From Flavobacterium cutihirudinis (GTDB taxonomy: Bacteria; Bacteroidota; Bacteroidia; Flavobacteriales; Flavobacteriaceae): a DNA stretch of 64,000 nucleotides. Shown here piece after piece: positions 1-8,958 of the stretch. The notes beneath the pieces were generated by a model. That model had not been told where the DNA came from. It searched no databases and was given only the letters and a program-made list of their open reading frames with translations. Location of the stretch: assembly GCF_003385895.1 (NCBI RefSeq), contig NZ_QRDQ01000008.1, positions 310,001 through 374,000 of the forward strand, read 5' to 3'. Position numbers and translations under genes: made by a program. How positions within the stretch are numbered: the stretch's first letter is position 1; every line of letters starts with the position of its first letter.

Positions 1-1147
1 CCTGATTTAATCCATCAAAAACCAAAAATGAACCGCCTATATACCACGATCCTTCCACATCATTTTCTAAAGCGTAAACAGAAGCTGTAGCAGGTCCAGC
101 TCCAAAATCAATATCATTTAAAAGTCGTCCGTTTGAATTTAGCAAACAAACTCTATTAACACCTTCTCCGTTGTAGGACCCTGTAAAAGACCCGCCTACC
201 ATTAGATTTCCTGCGATATCTTGTTTTAATGCAACAACGGCTCCATCAGTAAAACCTGAACCCGCAAAAAAAGTTGTATCAACTGAACCATCATTATTAA
301 TTCTGATTATTCTATTCGCCAAAGTTCCGTTGTAAGAAGTAAATTTTCCTCCTAAAAGAATTTTACCATCTGGTTGAATTATCGCCACACTTACATCATC
401 ATTGAAACCAGAACCCGCCAAAAAGTTCGTATCGACTTGACCATCTGCACCTAAACAAATAATCCTATTTGCCGAAATACCATTAAACTTATCAAAATTG
501 CCGACTAAAAGAATTCTTCCCTCTGAAAGAATCTTAGCACTCATAATATTAGAAGTCGATCCTATACCTATTGCAAAAGAAGTGTCTAATGAACCGTTCG
601 GTAAAAGACGTGCAACCCGATTTACGGTAGAATTATTATACTTGGTAAAGCTTCCGACAATTAAAATTTTTCCATCAGGTTGAGATGTAATATCATAGAT
701 AATTCCTGTTGTTGCGCCTATTGTCGTATTGAAAGAAGAGTCATAGGAACCATCTGAGTTTAGCCGAATAATTCTTCCCGCATTAATTCCATTAAAAAGA
801 GTGAAACTGCCTGCAACTATGATTTTTCCGTCTGCTTGTAGGCATGATGCATAGATTTTACCATTAAAACCTGCTCCGATATGAAAAGTTTCATCAGTTG
901 TACCATCAGGTTTTAAACGTGTGAGATAAGGAGCTGGTATTCCGTTCAGATTTAAAAATTCCCCTCCAACAATTAAATTTTGATCAGGTTGCATTGACAA
1001 CGTTCGTACCGAAAGATCAAATCCGTCACCTATTATACCATCATCCAGCGTATTGAAAGTAACATCTACTTTTCCTTGTTGCGCAATACACATATTAGGG
1101 TAAAAAATGAAAGCAAAAATGAAAGTGGAGAATAAATTTCTAATCAA
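1..1147 (-). CDS. Delta-60-repeat beta-propeller secreted protein, C-terminus cut by the window edge
   Basis: The reverse strand is open from about 1190 to the left edge. It encodes repeats of roughly 50-60 residues built around the words QPDGKILxxGxF, N(R/G)IxRLNxDGSxD and FxxGxGF, the hallmark of the delta-60 (DUF5122) propeller family seen in secreted Bacteroidota proteins. At least six repeats are visible. The first ATG (1093) falls just before the mature part (MCIAQQGKV). Starting instead at TTG 1147 gives a good signal peptide (MIRNLFSTFIFAFIFYPN followed by MCIAQQ), so I prefer that start. The frame is closed upstream by a stop near 1190. The missing end probably carries a sorting tail, but this cannot be seen. 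Exact ligand or function unknown. Confidence 0.8.
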   Translation of the reverse strand, partial: MIRNLFSTFIFAFIFYPNMCIAQQGKVDVTFNTLDDGIIGDGFDLSVRTLSMQPDQNLIVGGEFLNLNGIPAPYLTRLKPDGTTDETFHIGAGFNGKIYASCLQADGKIIVAGSFTLFNGINAGRIIRLNSDGSYDSSFNTTIGATTGIIYDITSQPDGKILIVGSFTKYNNSTVNRVARLLPNGSLDTSFAIGIGSTSNIMSAKILSEGRILLVGNFDKFNGISANRIICLGADGQVDTNFLAGSGFNDDVSVAIIQPDGKILLGGKFTSYNGTLANRIIRINNDGSVDTTFFAGSGFTDGAVVALKQDIAGNLMVGGSFTGSYNGEGVNRVCLLNSNGRLLNDIDFGAGPATASVYALENDVEGSWYIGGSFLVFDGLNQ

Positions 1148-1248
1148 AATTCGAAAAATCAGGTTATTAAAAGAATAGCACCTAATTTAGAAACCCTATT
1201 TCTACACTACAATACCCACTTTTAGTGATATTTACAAAACAAAAAAAA

Positions 1249-1276
1249 ATCCATTTGCTGAGCAAATGGATTTTTT
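1249..1276 (-). terminator. Intrinsic terminator of the 2171-residue secreted protein gene
   Basis: Ten-base perfect stem (ATCCATTTGC / GCAAATGGAT, 3-nt loop) with an A-run on the left and a T-run on the right. It lies about 40 bases past the stop codon at 1316, reading leftward, and could act in both directions. Confidence 0.85.
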
Positions 1277-1315
1277 ATAAAACTTAGTTTTTGATTTATT
1301 TACATTTCAATTTAT

Positions 1316-2640
1316 CTACTGAAAGATAACTTTTTTAGCTGTTGAAAATCCGTTTTCCAAAGTCACTTTTACCAGTAAAACTTCGTTTGAAGCATTTAAG
1401 TTTGGTATTTGTAATTCTGTTGAAGACACTTTCTTTTTAGTATAAAGCAGTTTACCTGTGATATCGAAAATCGTAACTTCTTTGATTGGTTCTTTAGAAG
1501 ACTGTACCTTAATTACTTTATCTTTTACGGAAACAAAAATGCCGTTTTCAAGATTTTCAAAATCGCCAGTTCCAAGTGTTTTACTTGTATAACGAAGTAC
1601 AAAACGATCTGTAAAAGTACCGATTGCGGTTGTGAAAGTATAATTTCCGGCACGAAGATCTATCTCTTTTCCGGTTACTTTATCTTCAAGATAAATCTCC
1701 TGTTCTGTAAACAAACCATCAACTTCATCAATAGAGATAGTAAAATCACCCGCAATAGTAGTAACATATCCTAAAGGAACCTCATCAGTATTTGCAAATG
1801 GTATTGCACGACTCTGAATGGCAAGATTATTAGATTCATTAATACTATAAAAATCAACATAAGCATTACTACTCATAGTTCCTGCATCGTACTTAAGATC
1901 CCAGCCATTCGTAGCACCTTCAATATAACCAACTAAAAGCTGTTTGAAGGCTCCTTTTGTATTGGTTAAATTCAGCCAAATACGATTTTTCTCTATTTGG
2001 CTTGTATTTGAAGTCTTAAAAAATTGACTATTCCCTGCACCAATACGCATGTCATTGGTGAATTTTATATTACCACCACCCAAGACAAAAAATCCTTGTC
2101 CTGCACCAATTTGTCTTCCCGGTTTTGTAGTATTTAATCCTCCACTCACTGATCTTGTTGTTCCAATACCCCCACCTGCAGTATAAATAGCATAATCATC
2201 AGAAGTGTAGGTATAGATACCATCACCATCTAAATCTTTAGGTAAAGTATTATGTGTCCAAAAGTATAAAGCACCAACTGGATTGTCACTAATTAATTTG
2301 TCTGCGTTTAAAGCTGATGGGTACGGATTTCCTATTAGATTCCATTCACCTACAATTATGTCATTATTATATATATCACCGTTGTTTGGTGTTCCAATAA
2401 ATGAAGCCGGGTAAATAGCTGGAGTTGTAATATCAAAAGTCTGTGGAGCCCTAACGTTGTAACCCTTTCCAGCATACATAATCTGTCCTCCTCCATAACT
2501 TAGCGTCCAGCCTGAACCTGGAGTATAACTCCAATATTTATCTCCTAATGTATTTGGAGACAAATCATGAAGTGTAAATCCTGGACTTTTAGTAACTGGT
2601 GATGACCAACGTGTGTAATCATAGCGGCGAACTAGCGTAG
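1316..2640 (-). repeat. C-terminal cassette, copy A (inverted relative to copy B at 11865-13203)
   Basis: The coding DNA for the last ~440 residues matches the end of the gene at 8959-13203 in opposite orientation. By hand, a 161-nt stretch starting at the RRYDYTRWSSP codons differs at 10 positions (about 94% identity). Similarity is lower in the middle of the block, with small indels. Confidence 0.8.
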
Positions 2641-5600
2641 TATTACGCTTATAGGTTATGTTTCCAACATTGCTAGCATCAGGATCTGTTTGTAATAAAC
2701 TTGAATTGTTTTCGAATACGAAAGAACCATTTGGTCCAACAATAATTCCGTTAGAAACTGTCAAAACCTTATCTGAGTTAACTGTCAATGAACCATAATC
2801 CTCAACGATAATAGAGTTAACTGTTATATCGGAGTTAATAACTGGTTTGTAAATTGAGCGTGTATCGGGAATTGAAATGCAATCTCCATCTACCGGTTTA
2901 ACTCCTAAAAACCAATTTGTTGCTTTGTTCCAATCGGAATCTGTTACTCCTATCCATTGTTTTGGGCCAACCGGATTAATGTTTATTCTAACTGCCGGTG
3001 AAATACATCCTAAAGCATTTTGAATTGTAACATCATAAGCTCCAACTGCGATTCCTGAAAAGATTCCATCTATATTTGTAGTATTTGATCCATCACTAAT
3101 TTTAGTAAGGATATATGACGTTGCGTCTGGACTGCTAGCGGTAATTGTTCCTGTTGTAACGGTACAATTTGGCTGGGTTGTGTTTGTGTCTGGTGCTGCT
3201 GGTAAAGCGTTTACAGTTAAAGCAACTAAATTGCTGTAAGTTGTTCCGCAACCATTTATTGCAAAATATCTTATATTTTTACCATTATCTGTATAAGCAA
3301 CCGTACGAGGTAATGTCAAAGTTGCATAAGTATTATTTCCCGCAACAGTTTCTATTTCCCAACCTTGACCTGTAAGTGCAGAACCTTGTGCTGTAACAGT
3401 CGGAATACTTAGAGTTAAAGAAGCTCCAACGCATAATGCTGTTGGTGCTGAAATTACAGCAATAGTCGGTTTATCGTTTACTGTAACTGTAACTTCATTT
3501 GAAACCACTGCACTTCCACATGTTGGGGTCGAGGTACAAACTACATACCAAGTACCTACTCCCAAATCAGCACCACTAGGCGTATATGAAGATCCAGTTG
3601 CTGAAGCTATTGTCGCTATAGTACCACCGGAAACTGAACGCTTCCCCCAAACACGACCTGTTATTGCGCCACCTCCCGTTTCCGTTGCTGTCAAAATCGT
3701 TCCTGAACCTCCAACACAAAATATCTGGGCTGTAGTCCCGATGGAAACTGCAGACAAATTTGCATTTACCGTAACGGTAACTTCATTTGAAACTACTGCA
3801 CTTCCACATGTTGGAGTTGATGTACAAATCAAGTACCATGTACCTGCTCCTAAATCAGCACCACTAGGTGTATATGAAGAACCCGTTGCAGAAGTTATTG
3901 TTGCTATCGTCCCACCGGAAACTGAACGTTTACCCCAAACACGGCCTGTTATTGCTCCACCTCCCGTTTCTGTTGCTGTCAAAGCCGTTCCTGAACCTCC
4001 AACACAAAAAGTTTGGGCTGTAGTTCCGATGGACACTGCAGATAAATTTGCGTTTACAGTAACGGTAACTTCATTTGAAACCATTGCGCTACCGCATGTT
4101 GGGGTCGATGTACAAACCACATACCAAGTACCTGATCCCAAATCAGCGCCACTAGGTGTATATGAAGAACCCGTTGCAGAAGTTATTGTTGCTATCGTCC
4201 CACCCGAAACTGAACGCTTACCCCAGACACGACCTGTTATTGCACCGCCTCCCGTTTCTGTTGCTGTCAAAGCCGTTCCTGAACCTCCAACACAAAAAGT
4301 CTGTGGAGAAGTTGCCGAGATGGAAACCGCTGATAAACTTGCATTTACGGTAATTAAACCTGAAATATTGGATGTAAAACTACAACCATTACTATTCGTA
4401 ACAACGACATAATAATATAGCGCTGAAGCTGATGTTGATAGTGGTGTATATGTATTAGTTGTTGCAGCGGACGTATTAGTTGCTACTAAAGTACCTCCCG
4501 AATTAGTGGCTGTTACATTACTATACCATTTGTAATTAGAAATTGTTCCGCTTCCTGCCGCCGATGTTACTGAAAGTGGCGCTAAAGTACCATTCAAACA
4601 AACATTTATTGCCGTTGTTGAAGGCTGAGAAGAAATTGTAGGCAGTGCATTGATACTCACGGTAACCGCCGCAGAATTTATTGAACTACATGGTGAATTT
4701 GTAACCACAGCTCTGTAATATCTTACGGCTGTTATAGCACCCATTTGAGCACTTGTCAGCGGACTACTTGTTGCACCTGAAATATCTGTAAACCCTGCAG
4801 AAGCGCTTGTGCTTGAAACTTGCCATTGAATTGCACCTGTATTTCCTGTCAATGTGATGTTTCCTGGCGATGTACCAGAACATATTGTCTGATTTGCCGA
4901 AACACTACCAGCTACACTCACAGCACTTACACTTAGATTTGTTGTTATACCGGTGAATGTTTTTGAACAGTTTGGTGTTGTATTCGTTGTTGTAATACTT
5001 GTTATTGCAAGTGCCTGCCCATTATTTCCAATAGGCAAATTACCAGTAGCAAAATTTGCCACTCCTGAAGCATCTGAAATCACTCCAGTTTTAGCAGTCT
5101 GAGCAGTTCCGTTTATAGAATAATTAATTATAGATGTTGTATTTGGCAATAAACCCGTTAATCTTATAGTCGCTGGAGAACCTGCACAAGTCGGGCTCGG
5201 TTGTGAAACAGCTGTAAGAGTTGGAGTTGCAACATTTACTACTACAGAAGAACTCGTTGATGAACAACTGGATGAAACCGCTTTTACAATACGTCTGTAA
5301 TATGTCGTAACGGTTGGCGCCGGGCTATAGTCTTCTGTTGTTACTCCTGTATTTGTCCATGTTGAATTATTCAAGGAAGATTCCCACTGAAATGTTAAGT
5401 ATGGATTTGCAGCACCATTTATCAAATAGTCTGATCCATCTAATGCTACAGAAGTACCACTACAAATAGTGCTAGTTGCCGGCGTAATTGTATTTGTAGA
5501 TATATCAAAGGGTTTTATACTAAAACTTACTGTATTATTTGTTTGATTTTCATAATAATCTAATACAAATTCATCATTTGCATTCAAATTCACTAATACA

Positions 5601-7831
5601 TTAGGATATGTAGTTATAGACTGTTCCTTCCATCTGTCTATAATTAATGTTCCGTTAAGATACAATCTAACTCCATCATCTCCAGCAATTGTTACCAGAT
5701 AGCAACCGCTCTTCGATGTTTTCATTCGATATCTCACCGCAAACAGTTCTGTATAAATTTTTGTTCTAACAGTGCCATTTGAATAAACATCAAAGCAATT
5801 GGTATTGCCTCCAAAGCCTTCATTTAGAGCCTCAGCGTTAAAATCATAATAACCCACATATTGTGTGCTGGCAAAAGGATCTGTATTTGCTATATTAGGA
5901 GGAGATGGTGTACCACCTGGAGGAGCTCCACCAGTCCAATTATAAACATGACCTCTCCAAACATCAGATACTGGTCCTGAAAGATTTTGATTGTCCTGAG
6001 TATTACCAATAGAATTTAATATCAATGTCAATGGTCCACCAGTTGTTCCGTTAGCACAATTACTGGATGACAACACAATTTTTACTGCACCAGAGATAGA
6101 GGATGGCCAAGTAATAGATGCTCCAGATGGACCTGATGCACTTGCTGCAGGGACAACAGCGGCATTTGTCGCATCATCTAGCACAGTTAAAATTTCATTT
6201 CCAGTGAATCTATCTCCAACAGAAAAAGTATAATTAAACCCTTTTACAACATTTAACACTACGTATTGCCCTTCATTTACGGTCCCAGTAGTAATTGTAT
6301 TCGAATTATCTATGCAAAAAGTTTGTGTTGCACCTGCCTGTGTAGTGTATGGAGCATTAACAGTTACTGTAGCTGTTCCCGTCATTTGTGTAGAACCAAC
6401 ACAGTTTGTAGCCAAAACATTAAATGTTGTATTCGCCGTTAAGTTTCCTGTTGGCAAAGAAATTGTGCCACCTGTACCATCTATTGCTGAACCAATCGCT
6501 ACATTTGAAGCATTTCTTAATTGATAATTGGTCCCAATTTCAGAAAGCGCTACAGTAATATTAGTTCCTGTTCCTGAACACACTGTTGTCGCTGCTGCTG
6601 CAACGGTTTTATTAGTAGGAGCTGCAAGAATTGTTTGCGCTACTGGAAAAGCTGTATTTCCGGGTCCAACCCCACTATTATTCCATGCAAACCAAGCAAC
6701 ACCCTCATAAACCACATCAAAAAAAAGACTGTTGGCACCTGAAGCAAGAGGTGTTGTATATCCCGCACCTGCATTATTTGAAGCAGTAATAGTAAGGTTA
6801 TAGGTTTTCGTGTCACCCGGCGCTAAATTTCCGGCATCTTGCCTTGGAGCATAATAATCCATCCAGTTAGATCCGTTTGTAGTCCATTTCACACCAATAT
6901 TAATATCCGGAAAACCAGCACCATCAGTCCATGTAGAAGTACCCACATTTTTTATAGTGACACTTACATTTCTTGTTTCACCAGGGCACCAATTAGTTGA
7001 CCCTGTATTGGCCGATATGATTTGACTTTTGTAGGCAACTTTTGGTTTTAAAGCAATTAAAACACCTCCATTTCTTTGAGCTGAAGTTATTGTTGCTGTT
7101 CCGGCTCCAGTAGCACCTGCAGCAGTTTTAATCGCCCAAGCAGCACCAATGGTAACATTTCCACCAGTAGTTTTTTTAACATCATAAAGTTCTGTTAAGT
7201 TACCTGGTGAAGTAGCTGTCTTCCAGCTAGTATCATTCCAGTCTGGTGATGAATCTGCTGCTTGACCAAACATAATAACCGCTGCGTTATCAGTTATAGT
7301 TGTAATACTCCCTGCGCTTACATTTACCGAGCTATTAGCTGAAACTGATATTCCTCCTGAAGCATCAAACGGTGTGGATCCCGATGCATCAACTCCGGAG
7401 AATGCGACAATTGCCCCAGCAGAACCAGTAACACCTGAACCCAAAGTAAAAGTATAGGAACCTGGTTCCGAAGCCGTTGCTACTTTGTACAAAACAGTTC
7501 CCCTTCTTGCTGTTCCTCCATTAAGATCTGCGGCACTAACTAACAACCAACCAGTTGAAGATGGATTAACGGTATTATTACCAACTTGAGAAATATTTAC
7601 AATCATTACGTCTCCTTCCACAACACCGTTAGGTTTAGTGATTGCTAAAGAAGTCGTTCCTGTTGCGGACATAGCGGTTCCTCTTTGTACAATTTGTCCA
7701 AAAGAAAGTGAAACAACAAAAAACATCCCCAAACAAAGCATCCTCAAACTCAGGGTAAAAGATCTTTCTTTAGAAGAATTAGAAAAAAATAAAAATAAAG
7801 AACGAATTAACAAAAGTAGTTTTCGAATCAT
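1316..7831 (-). CDS. Giant multidomain T9SS-secreted surface protein (PA14-like and Ig-like repeats, 2171 aa)
   Basis: Very large secreted protein, probably a surface adhesin or filament. A hydrophobic signal ends near residue 46 (LSFGQ); the N-terminus is long, and M31 is an alternative start. In order: an N-terminal beta domain (about 50-265); a CARDB/NEW3-like domain (270-400); Cys-containing Ig-like domains; a PA14-like sugar-binding fold (about 650-770, with GDDGVRLYLNG); a long run of Ig-like segments that includes three near-identical 96-residue repeats (1166-1454); a linker; and a C-terminal block ending in a type A Por secretion tail (GTGDFEN onward, with ITGKLLY and a final KKVIFQ). 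The last ~470 residues closely match the protein at 8959-13203. Ligand and role are not deducible from sequence. Confidence 0.85.
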   Translation of the reverse strand: MIRKLLLLIRSLFLFFSNSSKERSFTLSLRMLCLGMFFVVSLSFGQIVQRGTAMSATGTTSLAITKPNGVVEGDVMIVNISQVGNNTVNPSSTGWLLVSAADLNGGTARRGTVLYKVATASEPGSYTFTLGSGVTGSAGAIVAFSGVDASGSTPFDASGGISVSANSSVNVSAGSITTITDNAAVIMFGQAADSSPDWNDTSWKTATSPGNLTELYDVKKTTGGNVTIGAAWAIKTAAGATGAGTATITSAQRNGGVLIALKPKVAYKSQIISANTGSTNWCPGETRNVSVTIKNVGTSTWTDGAGFPDINIGVKWTTNGSNWMDYYAPRQDAGNLAPGDTKTYNLTITASNNAGAGYTTPLASGANSLFFDVVYEGVAWFAWNNSGVGPGNTAFPVAQTILAAPTNKTVAAAATTVCSGTGTNITVALSEIGTNYQLRNASNVAIGSAIDGTGGTISLPTGNLTANTTFNVLATNCVGSTQMTGTATVTVNAPYTTQAGATQTFCIDNSNTITTGTVNEGQYVVLNVVKGFNYTFSVGDRFTGNEILTVLDDATNAAVVPAASASGPSGASITWPSSISGAVKIVLSSSNCANGTTGGPLTLILNSIGNTQDNQNLSGPVSDVWRGHVYNWTGGAPPGGTPSPPNIANTDPFASTQYVGYYDFNAEALNEGFGGNTNCFDVYSNGTVRTKIYTELFAVRYRMKTSKSGCYLVTIAGDDGVRLYLNGTLIIDRWKEQSITTYPNVLVNLNANDEFVLDYYENQTNNTVSFSIKPFDISTNTITPATSTICSGTSVALDGSDYLINGAANPYLTFQWESSLNNSTWTNTGVTTEDYSPAPTVTTYYRRIVKAVSSSCSSTSSSVVVNVATPTLTAVSQPSPTCAGSPATIRLTGLLPNTTSIINYSINGTAQTAKTGVISDASGVANFATGNLPIGNNGQALAITSITTTNTTPNCSKTFTGITTNLSVSAVSVAGSVSANQTICSGTSPGNITLTGNTGAIQWQVSSTSASAGFTDISGATSSPLTSAQMGAITAVRYYRAVVTNSPCSSINSAAVTVSINALPTISSQPSTTAINVCLNGTLAPLSVTSAAGSGTISNYKWYSNVTATNSGGTLVATNTSAATTNTYTPLSTSASALYYYVVVTNSNGCSFTSNISGLITVNASLSAVSISATSPQTFCVGGSGTALTATETGGGAITGRVWGKRSVSGGTIATITSATGSSYTPSGADLGSGTWYVVCTSTPTCGSAMVSNEVTVTVNANLSAVSIGTTAQTFCVGGSGTALTATETGGGAITGRVWGKRSVSGGTIATITSATGSSYTPSGADLGAGTWYLICTSTPTCGSAVVSNEVTVTVNANLSAVSIGTTAQIFCVGGSGTILTATETGGGAITGRVWGKRSVSGGTIATIASATGSSYTPSGADLGVGTWYVVCTSTPTCGSAVVSNEVTVTVNDKPTIAVISAPTALCVGASLTLSIPTVTAQGSALTGQGWEIETVAGNNTYATLTLPRTVAYTDNGKNIRYFAINGCGTTYSNLVALTVNALPAAPDTNTTQPNCTVTTGTITASSPDATSYILTKISDGSNTTNIDGIFSGIAVGAYDVTIQNALGCISPAVRININPVGPKQWIGVTDSDWNKATNWFLGVKPVDGDCISIPDTRSIYKPVINSDITVNSIIVEDYGSLTVNSDKVLTVSNGIIVGPNGSFVFENNSSLLQTDPDASNVGNITYKRNTTLVRRYDYTRWSSPVTKSPGFTLHDLSPNTLGDKYWSYTPGSGWTLSYGGGQIMYAGKGYNVRAPQTFDITTPAIYPASFIGTPNNGDIYNNDIIVGEWNLIGNPYPSALNADKLISDNPVGALYFWTHNTLPKDLDGDGIYTYTSDDYAIYTAGGGIGTTRSVSGGLNTTKPGRQIGAGQGFFVLGGGNIKFTNDMRIGAGNSQFFKTSNTSQIEKNRIWLNLTNTKGAFKQLLVGYIEGATNGWDLKYDAGTMSSNAYVDFYSINESNNLAIQSRAIPFANTDEVPLGYVTTIAGDFTISIDEVDGLFTEQEIYLEDKVTGKEIDLRAGNYTFTTAIGTFTDRFVLRYTSKTLGTGDFENLENGIFVSVKDKVIKVQSSKEPIKEVTIFDITGKLLYTKKKVSSTELQIPNLNASNEVLLVKVTLENGFSTAKKVIFQ
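3470..4336 (-). repeat. Three tandem 288-bp coding repeats (Ig-like units)
   Basis: Three in-frame units of 96-97 residues (LSAVSI...QTFCVGGSGT...VTVN) sit head to tail. Landmark words recur at 3657, 3945 and 4233, exactly 288 bp apart. The copies are nearly identical at DNA level, as expected after recent expansion. Confidence 0.9.
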
Positions 7832-7982
7832 ATAGGCGCGGTATTAAATTTGTTTTTGGCGTTAAAAGAAAACAAAAGGTGCTGTGTTATTTACAGCAAA
7901 ATTTTAATTTTGGCTTTTAAACTTAATTTTTCTCGTTAAAACACTGTTTTTCAAACAGGTTAGGACTTATGATAATATCGTA

Positions 7983-7990
7983 CAAAAATA
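7983..7990 (-). promoter_or_regulatory. Possible -7 promoter element for the 2171-residue protein gene
   Basis: On the reverse strand this reads TATTTTTG, matching the Bacteroidota TAnnTTTG consensus. It would give a leader of about 150 nt. No clear -33 TTG was seen at the expected distance, so this is tentative. Confidence 0.3.
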
Positions 7991-8116
7991 TTATAATTCC
8001 GCACACACGCAACATTTTATAAGATTTCTTTTTTGCGAATAGTAAAGAAATTCCTAAAAAATTAACATCATAATAATTATTTTTAGCACTTATAGTTAAA
8101 AAGCAAGAAAAAACAC

Positions 8117-8587
8117 ATGAAAACTACTTTTACTCCTCTGGAAGCTTTACAGAAATTGGAACACTTTTGCGCCTATCAGGAACGCTGTCATGATGAAGTA
8201 GTTTCGAAGCTTTATAGCTTAAAAATGACGACCGATGAAATTGATCAAATCGTAGTCAAACTCATAGAAGGAAATTTTCTAAACGAGACTAGATTTGCCT
8301 GCAGCTTTGCCAGAGGAAAACACCGCATGAAGTCCTGGGGAAAAATCAGGATTACAAATGAGTTAAAAATGAGAAACATTTCGGCTACAAATATCACTTT
8401 AGCGCTTAAAGAAATTAGTAGCGAAGAATATCTGGAAACTTTTGAGCAGCTCTCCGAAAGATCTTGGAATTCGATTCAGGAAAATAATCAGCTTAAAAAG
8501 AGAAAAAAGTTCTGCGACTATCTCTTACGTCGTGGTTACGAAAGTAATCTTGTTTATGAAAAAGTAAAAGAAATGGAACAGAATTAA
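8117..8587 (+). CDS. recX: Regulatory protein RecX
   Basis: 156 residues, the usual RecX length, all-helical and rich in basic residues. The body shows the RecX pattern: a first three-helix repeat (EALQKLEHFCAYQERCHDEV, then LIEGNFLNETRFA), the conserved FARGKHRMKSWGKIRI segment around residues 64-79, and later repeats with ERSW and RRGYESNLVYE. RecX binds RecA filaments in the cytoplasm and limits strand exchange. It stands alone between two divergent giant surface-protein genes, with its own terminator overlapping the stop codon. Start is the ATG at 8117; no better one lies upstream. Confidence 0.92.
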   Translation: MKTTFTPLEALQKLEHFCAYQERCHDEVVSKLYSLKMTTDEIDQIVVKLIEGNFLNETRFACSFARGKHRMKSWGKIRITNELKMRNISATNITLALKEISSEEYLETFEQLSERSWNSIQENNQLKKRKKFCDYLLRRGYESNLVYEKVKEMEQN

Positions 8588-8600
8588 GTTCCATTTTTTT
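8573..8600 (+). terminator. recX terminator overlapping the stop codon
   Basis: Seven-base stem ATGGAAC / GTTCCAT around the TAA, followed by seven T residues (8594-8600). Confidence 0.85.
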
Positions 8601-8958
8601 GCCACATAATCTTCTCAAAAGTGCTACAAAAACACTTAAAACATCAGAAAATACTTTCCTATACAAATATTGAATTGTTGCGAAAAAACCAGTATAACTC
8701 GCGTTTTTTCTTCCAAAAAATCAAAAAACAATCAATTTTTAATCAAAAATTACGATTTTTCCTATTTTTAAAGTAACAGATTTATAAGAATTTCCATAAA
8801 ATCTTAAAATTCCCAATGTAGTTTAACGAGTAATCTAAACATTTCATCGATTAAATGGCCTTTCAAAAAACCTTAATATCATCTACGTCGTAGTTGTATA
8901 TATCTTTGCGCGGTAAAACTATTATGCCAGCATAACAACCTGATTCACGCCACTTAAC
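8588..8958. other. 371-bp AT-rich gap upstream of the second giant surface-protein gene
   Basis: No open frame of note. It holds the end of the recX terminator, homopolymer-rich AT DNA and, near its right end, a -7 promoter word. I see no tRNA or inverted-repeat element here. Confidence 0.7.
8901..8908 (+). promoter_or_regulatory. -7 promoter element (TATCTTTG) for the 1414-residue protein gene
   Basis: Exact match to TAnnTTTG about 50 nt upstream of the ATG at 8959. A -33 TTG at standard spacing is not evident. Confidence 0.55.

Noticed and set aside
3741..4412. 223-residue open frame on the + strand
   Set aside because: It is antisense to the tandem Ig-like repeats; its own repetitive protein is an artefact of the 288-bp coding repeats.
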